NCBI GenBank assembly: GCA_023386495.1
Contig: JAEWJS010000086.1
Coordinates: 1-49,101 of the forward strand
Reading direction: 5' to 3'
From: Bacillota bacterium
GTDB taxonomy: Bacteria; Bacillota; Bacilli; Paenibacillales; Paenibacillaceae
DNA: 49,101 nt
The notes under the pieces were generated by a model that was given only the letters and a program-made list of their open reading frames with translations, was not told the DNA's origin and ran no database searches. Positions 25,955-33,711 of this stretch are shown one piece after another (position 1 is the first letter of the stretch; each line of letters begins with the position of its first letter). The translations under genes were made by a program, and so were the position numbers.

Positions 25955-27268
25955 TCAACCTTTCCCGTTAGCTTGCTGCGCCAGCCGGCTCTTCATGAAC
26001 AGCCAGCCGATCAGCGGGGCCGCCCCGACAGCGAACAGAATGCCGGTTAGCGCGGCCGTCGACTGCGTCATCGATACGACGATCAGATAGACCGCGAGGC
26101 CGACCGTACGCCCTGTGATCAGTCCGCATTCGCGCAGCACGATCAGCTCTTCCCTCCGCTGGGCGCTCTCGGCGGATGATCCGATGAGATCGAACACCGC
26201 CGACGTCATCGGGATGACATAGAGCGGCATGAATACCGCGATTCCGATCCCTAGGCAGAGCAGCGTAACGTAATTGACATTGATGAACAGAAGCGCAGAC
26301 AGCGCGGATACGACCGCCGCGCCGATCAGCATCGCCCCGCGCCGATTGGACGCATGCAGCTTGCGGCCGATCAGCCAGAAGCTGAACAGCGCGGTTAACG
26401 ACGTCCACAGCGTAAAGCTGCCGAGGCTCTGCTCCTTATTCGTGGACAGGAATACCAAGAGGCCCAGCAGGAACATGAAGACCCCTTCGCGTATGCCTTG
26501 CGCGACCAGCGAAGGGAATACCTTGCGCCATGGGCTGCCGTGCTTGCCTAGCTGCTGGAAGCCATACACCCATCCGTAGTGTCCGATCGACTTGCGCTTA
26601 GCCAGGAAGAAGCTGACGATCGTCGCTACGGCGAAGATGCCGAGCGAGATGCCGAATATAATCCGATACCCTGCGGTTCCCCCGGCCGCGCCGATGACGA
26701 TGCCGGACACCCACGGCGCGAGCATTCCGGCTCCGGAGCCGAGCAAGCCGGCCCAGCCGTTGAAGCGGTCCCGCGTGTCGGGTCCGGTGATTTCGAAGTA
26801 GATCACGTTATACGCCATCCAGAACAAGCCTGCCGCGATGCCGTTCAGCACCCCGAGCGGAATGACATACGCTGCGGCCGCAGGGCCGAGGGCAAGGACG
26901 GACAGATAGAAGAGTCCGGATACGATAACGCCTGCGCGCAGGACGAGCATCTTGTTGTAGCGCTTCACCCATTTGCCCGCAATCCAGAACGTCAGGCCGG
27001 ATATTAAGTGCTGCGCAAGGCTGAACCAGCCGATCAAGGCGAAGGATTGACTCGCTTTCCACAGGTAGACAGGCACGAACGTGCCAGACAGCGCATTGGC
27101 CGTGCCGTACAGCCCCTGGACGGCCAGCAGCAGAATCGCTTGCCGGTCGAGCCGGGCCTTGCTCTTGCCCTTGCTTCCGATGGACCAGCCGGGCTGCGCA
27201 TGCGCGAATCGCGCTTTGTAGGCAGCGGCAGCCAGCCGTGCGCGAACCGTATGTTTGCCGTGCTCCAT
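25955..27268 (-). CDS. Major facilitator superfamily transporter
   Basis: A 437-residue integral membrane protein. About 35 polar residues precede a run of about 12 hydrophobic segments, with the MFS-like loop WVKRYNKMLVLRAG after helix 2-3 and a charged centre (FFLAKRKSIGHYGWVYGFQQLGKHGSPWRKV). Substrate cannot be read from sequence. It shares an operon with cysteine synthase, so a sulfur compound or amino acid is conceivable but unproven. GAAGGGG lies 8 nt before the ATG. Confidence 0.88.
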   Translation of the reverse strand: MEHGKHTVRARLAAAAYKARFAHAQPGWSIGSKGKSKARLDRQAILLLAVQGLYGTANALSGTFVPVYLWKASQSFALIGWFSLAQHLISGLTFWIAGKWVKRYNKMLVLRAGVIVSGLFYLSVLALGPAAAAYVIPLGVLNGIAAGLFWMAYNVIYFEITGPDTRDRFNGWAGLLGSGAGMLAPWVSGIVIGAAGGTAGYRIIFGISLGIFAVATIVSFFLAKRKSIGHYGWVYGFQQLGKHGSPWRKVFPSLVAQGIREGVFMFLLGLLVFLSTNKEQSLGSFTLWTSLTALFSFWLIGRKLHASNRRGAMLIGAAVVSALSALLFINVNYVTLLCLGIGIAVFMPLYVIPMTSAVFDLIGSSAESAQRREELIVLRECGLITGRTVGLAVYLIVVSMTQSTAALTGILFAVGAAPLIGWLFMKSRLAQQANGKG

Positions 27269-27336
27269 TGATCAAGCCCCTTCGTCCGATGGAATCATAC
27301 GCTAAGATACCCATCGGGACCCGGGGTCATACCCTG

Positions 27337-27870
27337 CTATTCGCTGCTCAAGCGATCGAACAGCGTCTCGCGGTCTGCTGCGGACAGCCTGTTCTGCATA
27401 TGATTGCAAGACGGGCAGACGTACCACACCATCCGAAAAGGCGCCTGCAGCAGCGGCCCGCCAAGCGCTTCGTGCACCGTCGGCTGCCAGCCTTCGCTGC
27501 TAACCGTCTGCTTGCCGATTTCCAGCATATATTCGCGGCAGACCGGACATTCCGGCACTTCGGCCTGAAGGTCAAGAATCGCCTCCATCTTCTCTTCGAG
27601 CGCGAGCATGCCCGGGTTCGTGTGCCGATAACCGTCGGGATCGAGCAGGTCTAGACCACTCGCCTCGTCCAGGTCGCTATCGTCACTGTCGTCGCCATCG
27701 TCGTCTTCCCGAACGGCTTCCTCTTCCTCCGCGTCGTTGTCGACGGAGAAGCTGATCGTGCGATAACCGTCCAGCTCATTGTCGCAATGCGGGCAAAATG
27801 CTTCCGGCCCCAGCTCTTCATCCCATACGATCTCCGTGTCGCACCACGGACAAATTGTCGGTTCTTCCAT
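27337..27870 (-). CDS. Double zinc-ribbon protein with acidic linker
   Basis: A 177-residue protein with two CxxC pairs at the N-terminus (Cys7/10 and Cys26/29) and two more near the C-terminus (Cys108/111 and Cys152/155), suggesting two zinc ribbons. Between them lies a strongly acidic stretch (about 46-70, nearly all Asp/Glu/Ser). I do not recognise a named family. Such proteins often bind nucleic acid or partner proteins. It is the last gene of a leftward group with the 25-residue peptide, DUF350 and mutS2. Confidence 0.75.
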   Translation of the reverse strand: MEEPTICPWCDTEIVWDEELGPEAFCPHCDNELDGYRTISFSVDNDAEEEEAVREDDDGDDSDDSDLDEASGLDLLDPDGYRHTNPGMLALEEKMEAILDLQAEVPECPVCREYMLEIGKQTVSSEGWQPTVHEALGGPLLQAPFRMVWYVCPSCNHMQNRLSAADRETLFDRLSSE

Positions 27871-27888
27871 GCTCCAACTTCTCCCCTT

Positions 27889-27966
27889 CTACCCCTGCAG
27901 ATAAATAACGCCCAGTACGATAAATAGAATGGCCAGCACCAGCAGCGTTCCCCATAAATACTTCAT
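27889..27966 (-). CDS. 25-residue single-helix membrane peptide
   Basis: A short frame of 26 codons, with ATG at 27966 and stop at 27889. GAGGTGA lies 9 nt upstream, which is a proper ribosome site. The product starts MKYLWGTLL and is hydrophobic throughout, ending in VIYLQG, so it would be a single transmembrane helix. It fills the gap between the DUF350 gene and the zinc-ribbon gene in the same direction. No function can be given; small membrane peptides often regulate a neighbouring membrane protein. Confidence 0.6.
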   Translation of the reverse strand: MKYLWGTLLVLAILFIVLGVIYLQG

Positions 27967-27984
27967 GCGATTGCTTCACCTCAA

Positions 27985-28407
27985 TTAAGATACGACGGTT
28001 GCGCCGATTACGTAAGAGAGCGAGACCGAGATCACCATCGCGATCAAGCCGACCGCCCGGTTATCCTTCTTGATCTCGTCGTCGATCCGGAATACGGGCG
28101 TCATGAACTCGAACAGAAAATATGCGGCCATCAGCAGAACGAAGCCGTAGCCCGCCCAGCCGATGCTTTCGTACACGTTGTCGCCGTTCTCGATCGAGAA
28201 GCGAAACAGATTGCAGATGCCGAATATTTTGCCGCCGGTGGCCATCGCGACCGCTACGTTCCCCTTCTTGATCTCGTCCCAGCAATTGTAACGCGTAACC
28301 ATCTCGAAGCAGAATAAGAACACGATCAGCGCCAACACCGTTACCGATAAATAAGCAAGCGCCGCCGCATAGGGATTGCTAAGCAGACTGTCGATTTCCT
28401 GCCTCAT
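27985..28407 (-). CDS. DUF350 family membrane protein
   Basis: A 140-residue protein with four predicted transmembrane segments in two halves, each half containing DEIKKxN (WDEIKKGNVAVA and DDEIKKDNRAVG), which is the internal repeat typical of DUF350 (YjfL family). Physiological role is unknown. It follows mutS2 by 34 bp and is probably co-transcribed. A GAGAGGGG ribosome site precedes the ATG. Confidence 0.88.
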   Translation of the reverse strand: MRQEIDSLLSNPYAAALAYLSVTVLALIVFLFCFEMVTRYNCWDEIKKGNVAVAMATGGKIFGICNLFRFSIENGDNVYESIGWAGYGFVLLMAAYFLFEFMTPVFRIDDEIKKDNRAVGLIAMVISVSLSYVIGATVVS

Positions 28408-28441
28408 CCGAGTATCCCCTCTCCCTGGGCCGGTTCAGCCG

Positions 28442-30802
28442 TCATTTCAATTCGGCCACGGTAACCCCGTCTCCGCCTTCGCCGTAGTTGCCTAACCGGA
28501 AGGCCTTCACCAGGCTGTGCTTCCGGAGATATTCCCTGATGCCGGACCGCAGCACGCCGGTACCTTTGCCATGTATGATATACACTTGCCCCAGGTTAGA
28601 CAAGTACGCTTCGTCAATGAATCGATCGACCTCGACGATGGCTTCCTCCAGATTGCTACCGCGCAGGTCCAGCTCGGAACGGACTGTGTCATCCTTCGTG
28701 CGCTTAAGGCTGGCTGCCATCTTCGGCTGCTTCGCCGGACCGGCTGCCTTCACGAGCTCCAGATCGTCCAAGCCGACCTTCATCTTCAGAATGCCGAGCT
28801 GCACGGTCGCATCGTTAGCGCCAAGCTCGACGATATGGCCCTTCTGGCCCAAGCTGTACACCATGACCTCGTCGCCCGCTTCGATCTTTTGCTTCTTGCC
28901 CTGCGTACTGCCGGCAGGCGCCTTGGGACGCTGCTGGGCAGGCGCTGCCTCGTCCAGCCTACGGCGCGCCTCGATGAGCTTATGCTCCTTGACCGAGGCC
29001 CCTTCCTCCAGCGCAAGCTTCCGCAAGTCGGCAATAATCTCCTCTGCCTCCCGCTTCGCTTTCGCAACCGCCGCACGGGCTTCTTCCTGCGCCTTGGCGA
29101 GCAGCCGCTCGCGCTGTTCCTCGAACCGCCGCACCTCGGCAGCATGCTTCTCCTTGAGCCGCTCCATCTCGGCGCGCAGCTCGGCGGCATTCTGGCGTTC
29201 CGTCTCGGCGCCGAGCCGGTCCTCCTCCAGCGAAGCGATCATGTTCTCGACGCGCATATCCTCCTCGCTCACTTCGCCGCGCGCATGCTCGATGATGCCA
29301 TGCGGCAGACCGAGCCGTTCCGCGATTGCAAAAGCGTTCGAGCGCCCCGGTACGCCGACGAGCAGCCGATAAGTCGGGCTCAGCGTCTGAATGTCGAATT
29401 CCATGCTGGCATTGATGACGCCTTTGCGGTTGTAAGCATAGGCCTTCAGCTCGCTGTAATGCGTCGTCGCGACGAGCCGGCATCCCAGACGGTGCATATG
29501 CTCCAGAATCGCGATCGCAAGGGCCGAGCCTTCGGCCGGATCCGTGCCTGCGCCGAGCTCGTCGAGCAATACCAGGCTTTTCGGCGTCATCGACTTCAAC
29601 ATGCGAATGATATTCGTCAGGTGGCTGGAGAACGTACTCAGGTTCTGCTCGATGCTCTGCTCGTCGCCGATATCGGCATAGATCGCGTCGAATACGCAGA
29701 GCTGGCTGCCGTCCTCGGCAGGGACGAACAATCCCGACATCGCCATTAAGCTGAGCAGGCCGATCGTCTTCAGCGATACGGTCTTGCCCCCGGTATTCGG
29801 ACCGGTGACGATAATCGCGGTGAACTGATTGCCGAGCTCGATATCGAGCGGAACGACCGCATCCTTAGCCAGCAGCGGATGCCGTCCCCGCTTCAGCTTC
29901 AAGTAGCCGCGATCGTTCATGCGAGGCAGCGTCGCCTTCATCTCATGCGCAAGCCGCGCCTTGGCGAACGCGAAGTCCAACTGTCCGAGCAATCCGAGAT
30001 CGACGCCCAAGTCCTCCGCTACTTCGGCCACGCGAGCCGTCAGCTTCTGCAGCACTTTCTCGATCTCCCGTTCCTCGCTCACGCGCAGCTCGCGAAGCCG
30101 GTTGTTCATCTGCACGACGGACTCGGGCTCGATGAATAACGTCGCGCCGGAGCCGGACTGATCGTGGACAATACCGCCAAAATGGCTGCGGTACTCTTGC
30201 TTCACAGGGATCACGTAGCGGTCGCCGCGGATCGTAATGATCGCATCCTGCAGCATTTTCTGCACGGAGGAGGAACGGATCATCTGCTCCAGCTTCTCGC
30301 GTACGCGCGCTTCTCCGCCTCGGAGCTCGCGCCGGACGGCAGCGAGCTCCGGGCTAGCCGCGTCAAGCACCTCGGCTTGGTCATCGATGCAGCCGAGAAT
30401 CGCTTCCTCCACGTCCCGATGCTCGGTTAATTGCTCCGCAAGCGCATGCAGCATCGGGAGCGGCTGGTCCTGGTGCAGCTGAACCACGTGACGCCGGACC
30501 CGGCGTCCGCCGCGGATCGTATTCGCGATATCGAGCAGCTCGGCCGCGTTCAGCATGCCGCCGATCGTCGCTCGCTTCAAGGAAGCGCGAATGTCAACGA
30601 CGCCGCCAAACGGAGCCGAACCTTTCAGGCGGTCCGCTGTGTAAGCTTCGTCGGTCGCCTGCAGGCGGAGCTTGACATCCTCGAGGTCCGGGCTCGGGAC
30701 GAGCGACTCCGCGGCAGAACGTCCGAGCGGCGTGGCTGTGTGCCGAATTAATATATCGATAATTTTGGTATATTCTAAGGTATTGATGATTTTGCCGTCC
30801 AA
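28442..30802 (-). CDS. mutS2: MutS2 endonuclease / ribosome-collision factor
   Basis: A 786-residue MutS2, the normal family length. It starts LDGKIINTLEYTKIIDIL, has the MutS ATPase with Walker A GPNTGGKTVSLKTIG and LVLLDELGAGTDP, a long coiled-coil region (about 520-640) and a C-terminal Smr domain with LDLRG and IIHGKGTGVLR. MutS2 suppresses recombination and, in B. subtilis, acts on collided ribosomes. The TTG at 30802 is chosen: GAGAGGAG lies about 10 nt upstream and the protein then begins where the family does. A longer frame extends 42 codons upstream but has no homology-like content. Confidence 0.95.
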   Translation of the reverse strand: MDGKIINTLEYTKIIDILIRHTATPLGRSAAESLVPSPDLEDVKLRLQATDEAYTADRLKGSAPFGGVVDIRASLKRATIGGMLNAAELLDIANTIRGGRRVRRHVVQLHQDQPLPMLHALAEQLTEHRDVEEAILGCIDDQAEVLDAASPELAAVRRELRGGEARVREKLEQMIRSSSVQKMLQDAIITIRGDRYVIPVKQEYRSHFGGIVHDQSGSGATLFIEPESVVQMNNRLRELRVSEEREIEKVLQKLTARVAEVAEDLGVDLGLLGQLDFAFAKARLAHEMKATLPRMNDRGYLKLKRGRHPLLAKDAVVPLDIELGNQFTAIIVTGPNTGGKTVSLKTIGLLSLMAMSGLFVPAEDGSQLCVFDAIYADIGDEQSIEQNLSTFSSHLTNIIRMLKSMTPKSLVLLDELGAGTDPAEGSALAIAILEHMHRLGCRLVATTHYSELKAYAYNRKGVINASMEFDIQTLSPTYRLLVGVPGRSNAFAIAERLGLPHGIIEHARGEVSEEDMRVENMIASLEEDRLGAETERQNAAELRAEMERLKEKHAAEVRRFEEQRERLLAKAQEEARAAVAKAKREAEEIIADLRKLALEEGASVKEHKLIEARRRLDEAAPAQQRPKAPAGSTQGKKQKIEAGDEVMVYSLGQKGHIVELGANDATVQLGILKMKVGLDDLELVKAAGPAKQPKMAASLKRTKDDTVRSELDLRGSNLEEAIVEVDRFIDEAYLSNLGQVYIIHGKGTGVLRSGIREYLRKHSLVKAFRLGNYGEGGDGVTVAELK

Positions 30803-30956
30803 GCCTTGACAACTCCTCTCGTCACTTATTATAGCCGATGCCATGCTTCGATGCCACGACAGCCGCCGAATACTTCCAATCATGTTTCTGCGTGAAGCGG
30901 AGATACTATTCCTGAATACGTTACCCACATTTCAAGGTTAAGGAGGACGTTCAAGC

Positions 30957-31313
30957 ATGCATTTTCTCGGAACGATCATCCGCTTCATCGTGTCGGCGCT
31001 CGTACTGATGGTCGTCGGCTTCCTCGTACCGGGATTTAGCGTCGGCGGATTCTGGAGCGCATTATTCCTCGCACTCGTCATCGCCGTGCTCGGTTGGATT
31101 ATCGAAGGCATCTTCGGCAAGCGCGTATCCCCATTCGGCAGAGGGATCGTCGGTTTCCTCGCAAGCGCCGCCGTCATCTGGATATCGCAATTTATTGTCG
31201 GCGACGTCGACGTGTCCATGCTAGGCGCAATATTGGCTGCACTGGCAATCGGGGTCATCGACCTCTTCATTCCGGTATCTACGCCGTATGAAGCCGGTCG
31301 CAAAGCGACCTAA
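30957..31313 (+). CDS. YvlD/phage-holin-4-like membrane protein
   Basis: A 118-residue protein with four hydrophobic segments (from IIRFIVSALVLMVVGFLVPG to ILAALAIGVIDLFIP). The FVPGF-like motif after the first helix and a Phe-Gly-x-x-V/I-S/T loop are typical of the YvlD family (Pfam phage holin 4_2). Despite the domain name there is no phage context here. In Bacillus, yvlABCD is envelope-stress related. AAGGAGGA precedes the ATG by 9 nt. It is divergent from mutS2 and closed by its own terminator. Confidence 0.85.
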   Translation: MHFLGTIIRFIVSALVLMVVGFLVPGFSVGGFWSALFLALVIAVLGWIIEGIFGKRVSPFGRGIVGFLASAAVIWISQFIVGDVDVSMLGAILAALAIGVIDLFIPVSTPYEAGRKAT

Positions 31314-31328
31314 CATCCACGATAGCGT

Positions 31329-31364
31329 AAGGCAGTCCATCCCGCATAGGGATAGACTGCTTTA
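31329..31364 (+). terminator. Terminator after the YvlD-like gene
   Basis: AAGGCAGTCCATCCC pairs with GGGATAGACTGCTTT around GCATA with one mismatch and one wobble; the stem ends in TTTAAGC. Confidence 0.75.
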
Positions 31365-31548
31365 AGCTGTTTTCGACCATACAACGACTGAACCGTACAT
31401 ACCGCCTTTGAACGCAGGCAGCCGGATGTTCACCGCCCGTTCACAGTCTATTCAAGAGTTTGTCACGCCTGAGCGCACCTTAATCCTGTAGAATAAGAAG
31501 TGTGATAAATATCAAACCACGGCTTACGCCGCGGAGGGGGTAATCGTG

Positions 31549-31953
31549 ATGATGAAACGAATCGGTACAGTAGCAGCATGCGCAGTGCTCGCATTCACGC
31601 TGGCAGCATGCGGCGGCAACAACGGCAATAACGCGGCTAACGAACCGGCAGCAGGCAACAGCGGTGCCGCTAACAACGGCGCGGCGGCAAGCAATGTCGT
31701 CGATATTACAGCTACGAACTTCAAGTTCGACCAAGAGGTGTACAAGGTCAAAGCCGGCGAAGTAACGTTCAACCTGAAAAATGCCGAAGGCGTTCACGGC
31801 ATCAAAATCTCCAACACGGACGTTAAACTCGACAACAATACGACATCGCAGACGGTAAACCTTGACAACCCTGGCGAATATGTCATCGAATGCAGCATTC
31901 CTTGCGGCTCTGGCCACATTAAGATGAAATCGAAGCTTGTCGTAGAAGCGTAA
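31549..31953 (+). CDS. Lipoprotein with CuA-type cupredoxin domain
   Basis: A 134-residue lipoprotein. The signal peptide ends in LAAC (Cys21), followed by an Asn/Ala-rich linker of about 30 residues. The cupredoxin domain resembles the C-terminal half of cytochrome c oxidase subunit II: His83 in EGVHGIKI and the C-terminal CxxxCxxxHxxM (Cys115, Cys119, His123, Met126) supply all ligands of a binuclear CuA centre, though the Glu usually between the two Cys is replaced by Ile-Pro. It is membrane-anchored outside the cell and may carry electrons or copper to an oxidase. GGAGGGGG precedes the ATG; another ATG follows at once. No oxidase genes lie nearby. Confidence 0.88.
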   Translation: MMKRIGTVAACAVLAFTLAACGGNNGNNAANEPAAGNSGAANNGAAASNVVDITATNFKFDQEVYKVKAGEVTFNLKNAEGVHGIKISNTDVKLDNNTTSQTVNLDNPGEYVIECSIPCGSGHIKMKSKLVVEA

Positions 31954-31970
31954 ATCGCATCTACTCGCAT

Positions 31971-32006
31971 AACGGCGCGCGTCTCGAACCCGAGACACGC
32001 GCCGTT
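31971..32006 (+). terminator. Terminator after the cupredoxin gene
   Basis: AACGGCGCGCGTCTCG and CGAGACACGCGCCGTT form a 16-bp stem with one mismatch and a 4-nt loop, followed by TTCGCG. Confidence 0.85.
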
Positions 32007-32023
32007 TCGCGTAGGGCAACACG

Positions 32024-32062
32024 AATAGAGCCGCGGGAGCATTACTCTCCTGCGGCTCTATT
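32024..32062 (-). terminator. Hairpin downstream of the zapA-like gene
   Basis: AATAGAGCCGC pairs with GCGGCTCTATT, with an inner GGAG/CTCC arm. It lies 19 bp beyond the stop of the leftward zapA-like gene, convergent with the previous terminator. Confidence 0.75.
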
Positions 32063-32080
32063 CGCTATATGGCATTCGGG

Positions 32081-33568
32081 TTAGCTGCCCTTCTCGATCA
32101 ACTCGATCCACTCGTTGTACTCCGTCTGCAGCTTCGCATATTCGTCCTGCAGCAGCTCATGCTCGCGCTTCAGCTTCGCATGCGCCTGCCTGAGCGACTC
32201 AGACTCGCTTAATGCATCCGTCTTCGCGTTGGCAAGGTCGCGTTCGACCGCTTCCATACGTTCCGCAAGCTCCGCCGCTGCCGCTCGTGCCTGCTCCGCC
32301 TCATCCTTCAGCTGTTGTACGCCGGCCAATTGCTCCTCAACCTCGGCCCGATTCCGTTCCGCTGCTTCCCTTACGCGCCCGAGTTCCTCCGCCAACTGAG
32401 CGGATTCACGCGCCAACCGCTCGCGGTCCGCCTTCAGCGCCTCGGATTCCGCGTGCCACCGGCCGGATTCCTCTTCCAGCAGCGCCTCGGCAGCCTGCCG
32501 CGCTTCTTCTGCCTGCTTCGCTTCCACGACCAATCGTTCGCTGACCGCGGCCTTCGACTCGAGCTCTTGCAGCCGCGCCTTCAGCTTCTGCTCGCGGGTC
32601 GCGAACGCAGCCGCGTCCTGCTTCAGCTGCTCCAGCTGTCCGCGGACCGTGCGCAGCGCTGCGGCGCTCTCGCCTTGCTGCCGTTCGGCTTCAGCCAATT
32701 GTTCGCGCTGCTTCGCGGACATTTGCTCCAATTGCTGCAGCTTGTTTACCCGCTGCCCCTCCTGGCGCTGAAGCGTCTCCGCTTTCTTCTCCGCCTCGGC
32801 CAGTCGGAATTCGCGCTGCCGCAGCTCCTGCTCTACGCCGTCGAGCATCGTGCGGATCGCTTCCTCCTGCTCGATCGCCCGCATAGCGCGCTCCTCTGCT
32901 TCGTCGGCCTTCTCGGCAAGCAGCGACTTGTCCTGCTCCAGCTGTTCGCGAAGTGCTTCCAGCTTGCCGTTCCATTCGCTCGCCAGCCGCTCGCGCTCGG
33001 TCTGCCAGCTTGCCTCCAACGATTCGCGCGTCTCGCGCAGCTCGGCTTCCAGCCGTTCCCGCTCCGCCGATACGGCCATCGCCGAACGCTCCTTCTCTGC
33101 CAGGAGCTGTCCTTCGTAGCCCTCGCGTTCGAGCAGCCACTCCGCTTCGCGCTCATCGTACATGCGCCGCCAATCCGCGTCGGCGGCTGCCAGCCGCTGC
33201 TCGGTCTCGCTGAGCGTGCGGGCCGCATCCTCCTGCGCCTTGAAGCGAACCGCCGACAACTCCTCGCGCAGCGCTACAATCGCGCTCCGCGCATCATCCA
33301 GCTCGGCAACCGCCGCTTTGCGCTTCGTCTCCTCGTCTAACAGACGCTCATTCTCGCGGCGCAGCCGATACACCTCGTCCGCCATGTGCACGGCAGATAG
33401 CACGGCGATTCGCGGCATATCCAAGCGGGGATAGCCGTTCGCCAGCTTCGTCATGTTGTCGTCGACCATCGCGGCTACCCGCTTCATATATTCCACGCTA
33501 TTATGGCCAGTCAATCGATATTGATGGCCGTATATGTCAACCGTTACTCTGGTACGTTCGGAATCCAT
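32081..33568 (-). CDS. zapA: ZapA domain fused to a long coiled coil
   Basis: A 495-residue protein. Residues 1-75 are a full ZapA domain (RVTVDIYGHQYRLTGHNSVEYMKRVA, then MTKLANGYPRLDMPRIAVLSAVHMADEVYRL), which promotes FtsZ bundling at the division septum. Normal ZapA is about 85-110 residues. Here it continues into more than 400 residues of nearly unbroken heptad-like Glu/Ala/Leu/Arg/Gln sequence, ending in YAKLQTEYNEWIELIEKG. The composition looks like a cytoskeletal rod. The usual GGAGG ribosome site is present. The gene lies just upstream (in transcription sense, after pheT's terminator) of the lipoprotein's convergent terminator, so it is expressed alone. Confidence 0.92.
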   Translation of the reverse strand: MDSERTRVTVDIYGHQYRLTGHNSVEYMKRVAAMVDDNMTKLANGYPRLDMPRIAVLSAVHMADEVYRLRRENERLLDEETKRKAAVAELDDARSAIVALREELSAVRFKAQEDAARTLSETEQRLAAADADWRRMYDEREAEWLLEREGYEGQLLAEKERSAMAVSAERERLEAELRETRESLEASWQTERERLASEWNGKLEALREQLEQDKSLLAEKADEAEERAMRAIEQEEAIRTMLDGVEQELRQREFRLAEAEKKAETLQRQEGQRVNKLQQLEQMSAKQREQLAEAERQQGESAAALRTVRGQLEQLKQDAAAFATREQKLKARLQELESKAAVSERLVVEAKQAEEARQAAEALLEEESGRWHAESEALKADRERLARESAQLAEELGRVREAAERNRAEVEEQLAGVQQLKDEAEQARAAAAELAERMEAVERDLANAKTDALSESESLRQAHAKLKREHELLQDEYAKLQTEYNEWIELIEKGS

Positions 33569-33656
33569 TGTTCGTATAGCCTCCTTGAACGCTTGTGATC
33601 ATGCTGACAACCGTTCCTGATGAACATATATAGTATCTCTATATGCGCATGCAAAA

Positions 33657-33695
33657 GCCGCATCGATCGTTCTCAAGGAACTAATTCGATGCGGC
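33657..33695 (-). terminator. Terminator of the pheS-pheT operon
   Basis: Minus strand GCCGCATCGA pairs with TCGATGCGGC around a 19-nt loop and is followed by TTTTGC, about 16 bp after the pheT stop. Confidence 0.85.
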
Positions 33696-33711
33696 TTCCG
33701 GCGTTTCCTGC

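Noticed and set aside
30803..30928. N-terminal extension of mutS2 by 42 codons
   Set aside because: The TTG at 30802 matches the family's start and has a GAGAGGAG site. The extension has no recognisable content.
30957..31313. Phage holin, as the Pfam name for this family would suggest
   Set aside because: No phage lysis genes are nearby. The family also includes YvlD-type envelope proteins, which fits better.
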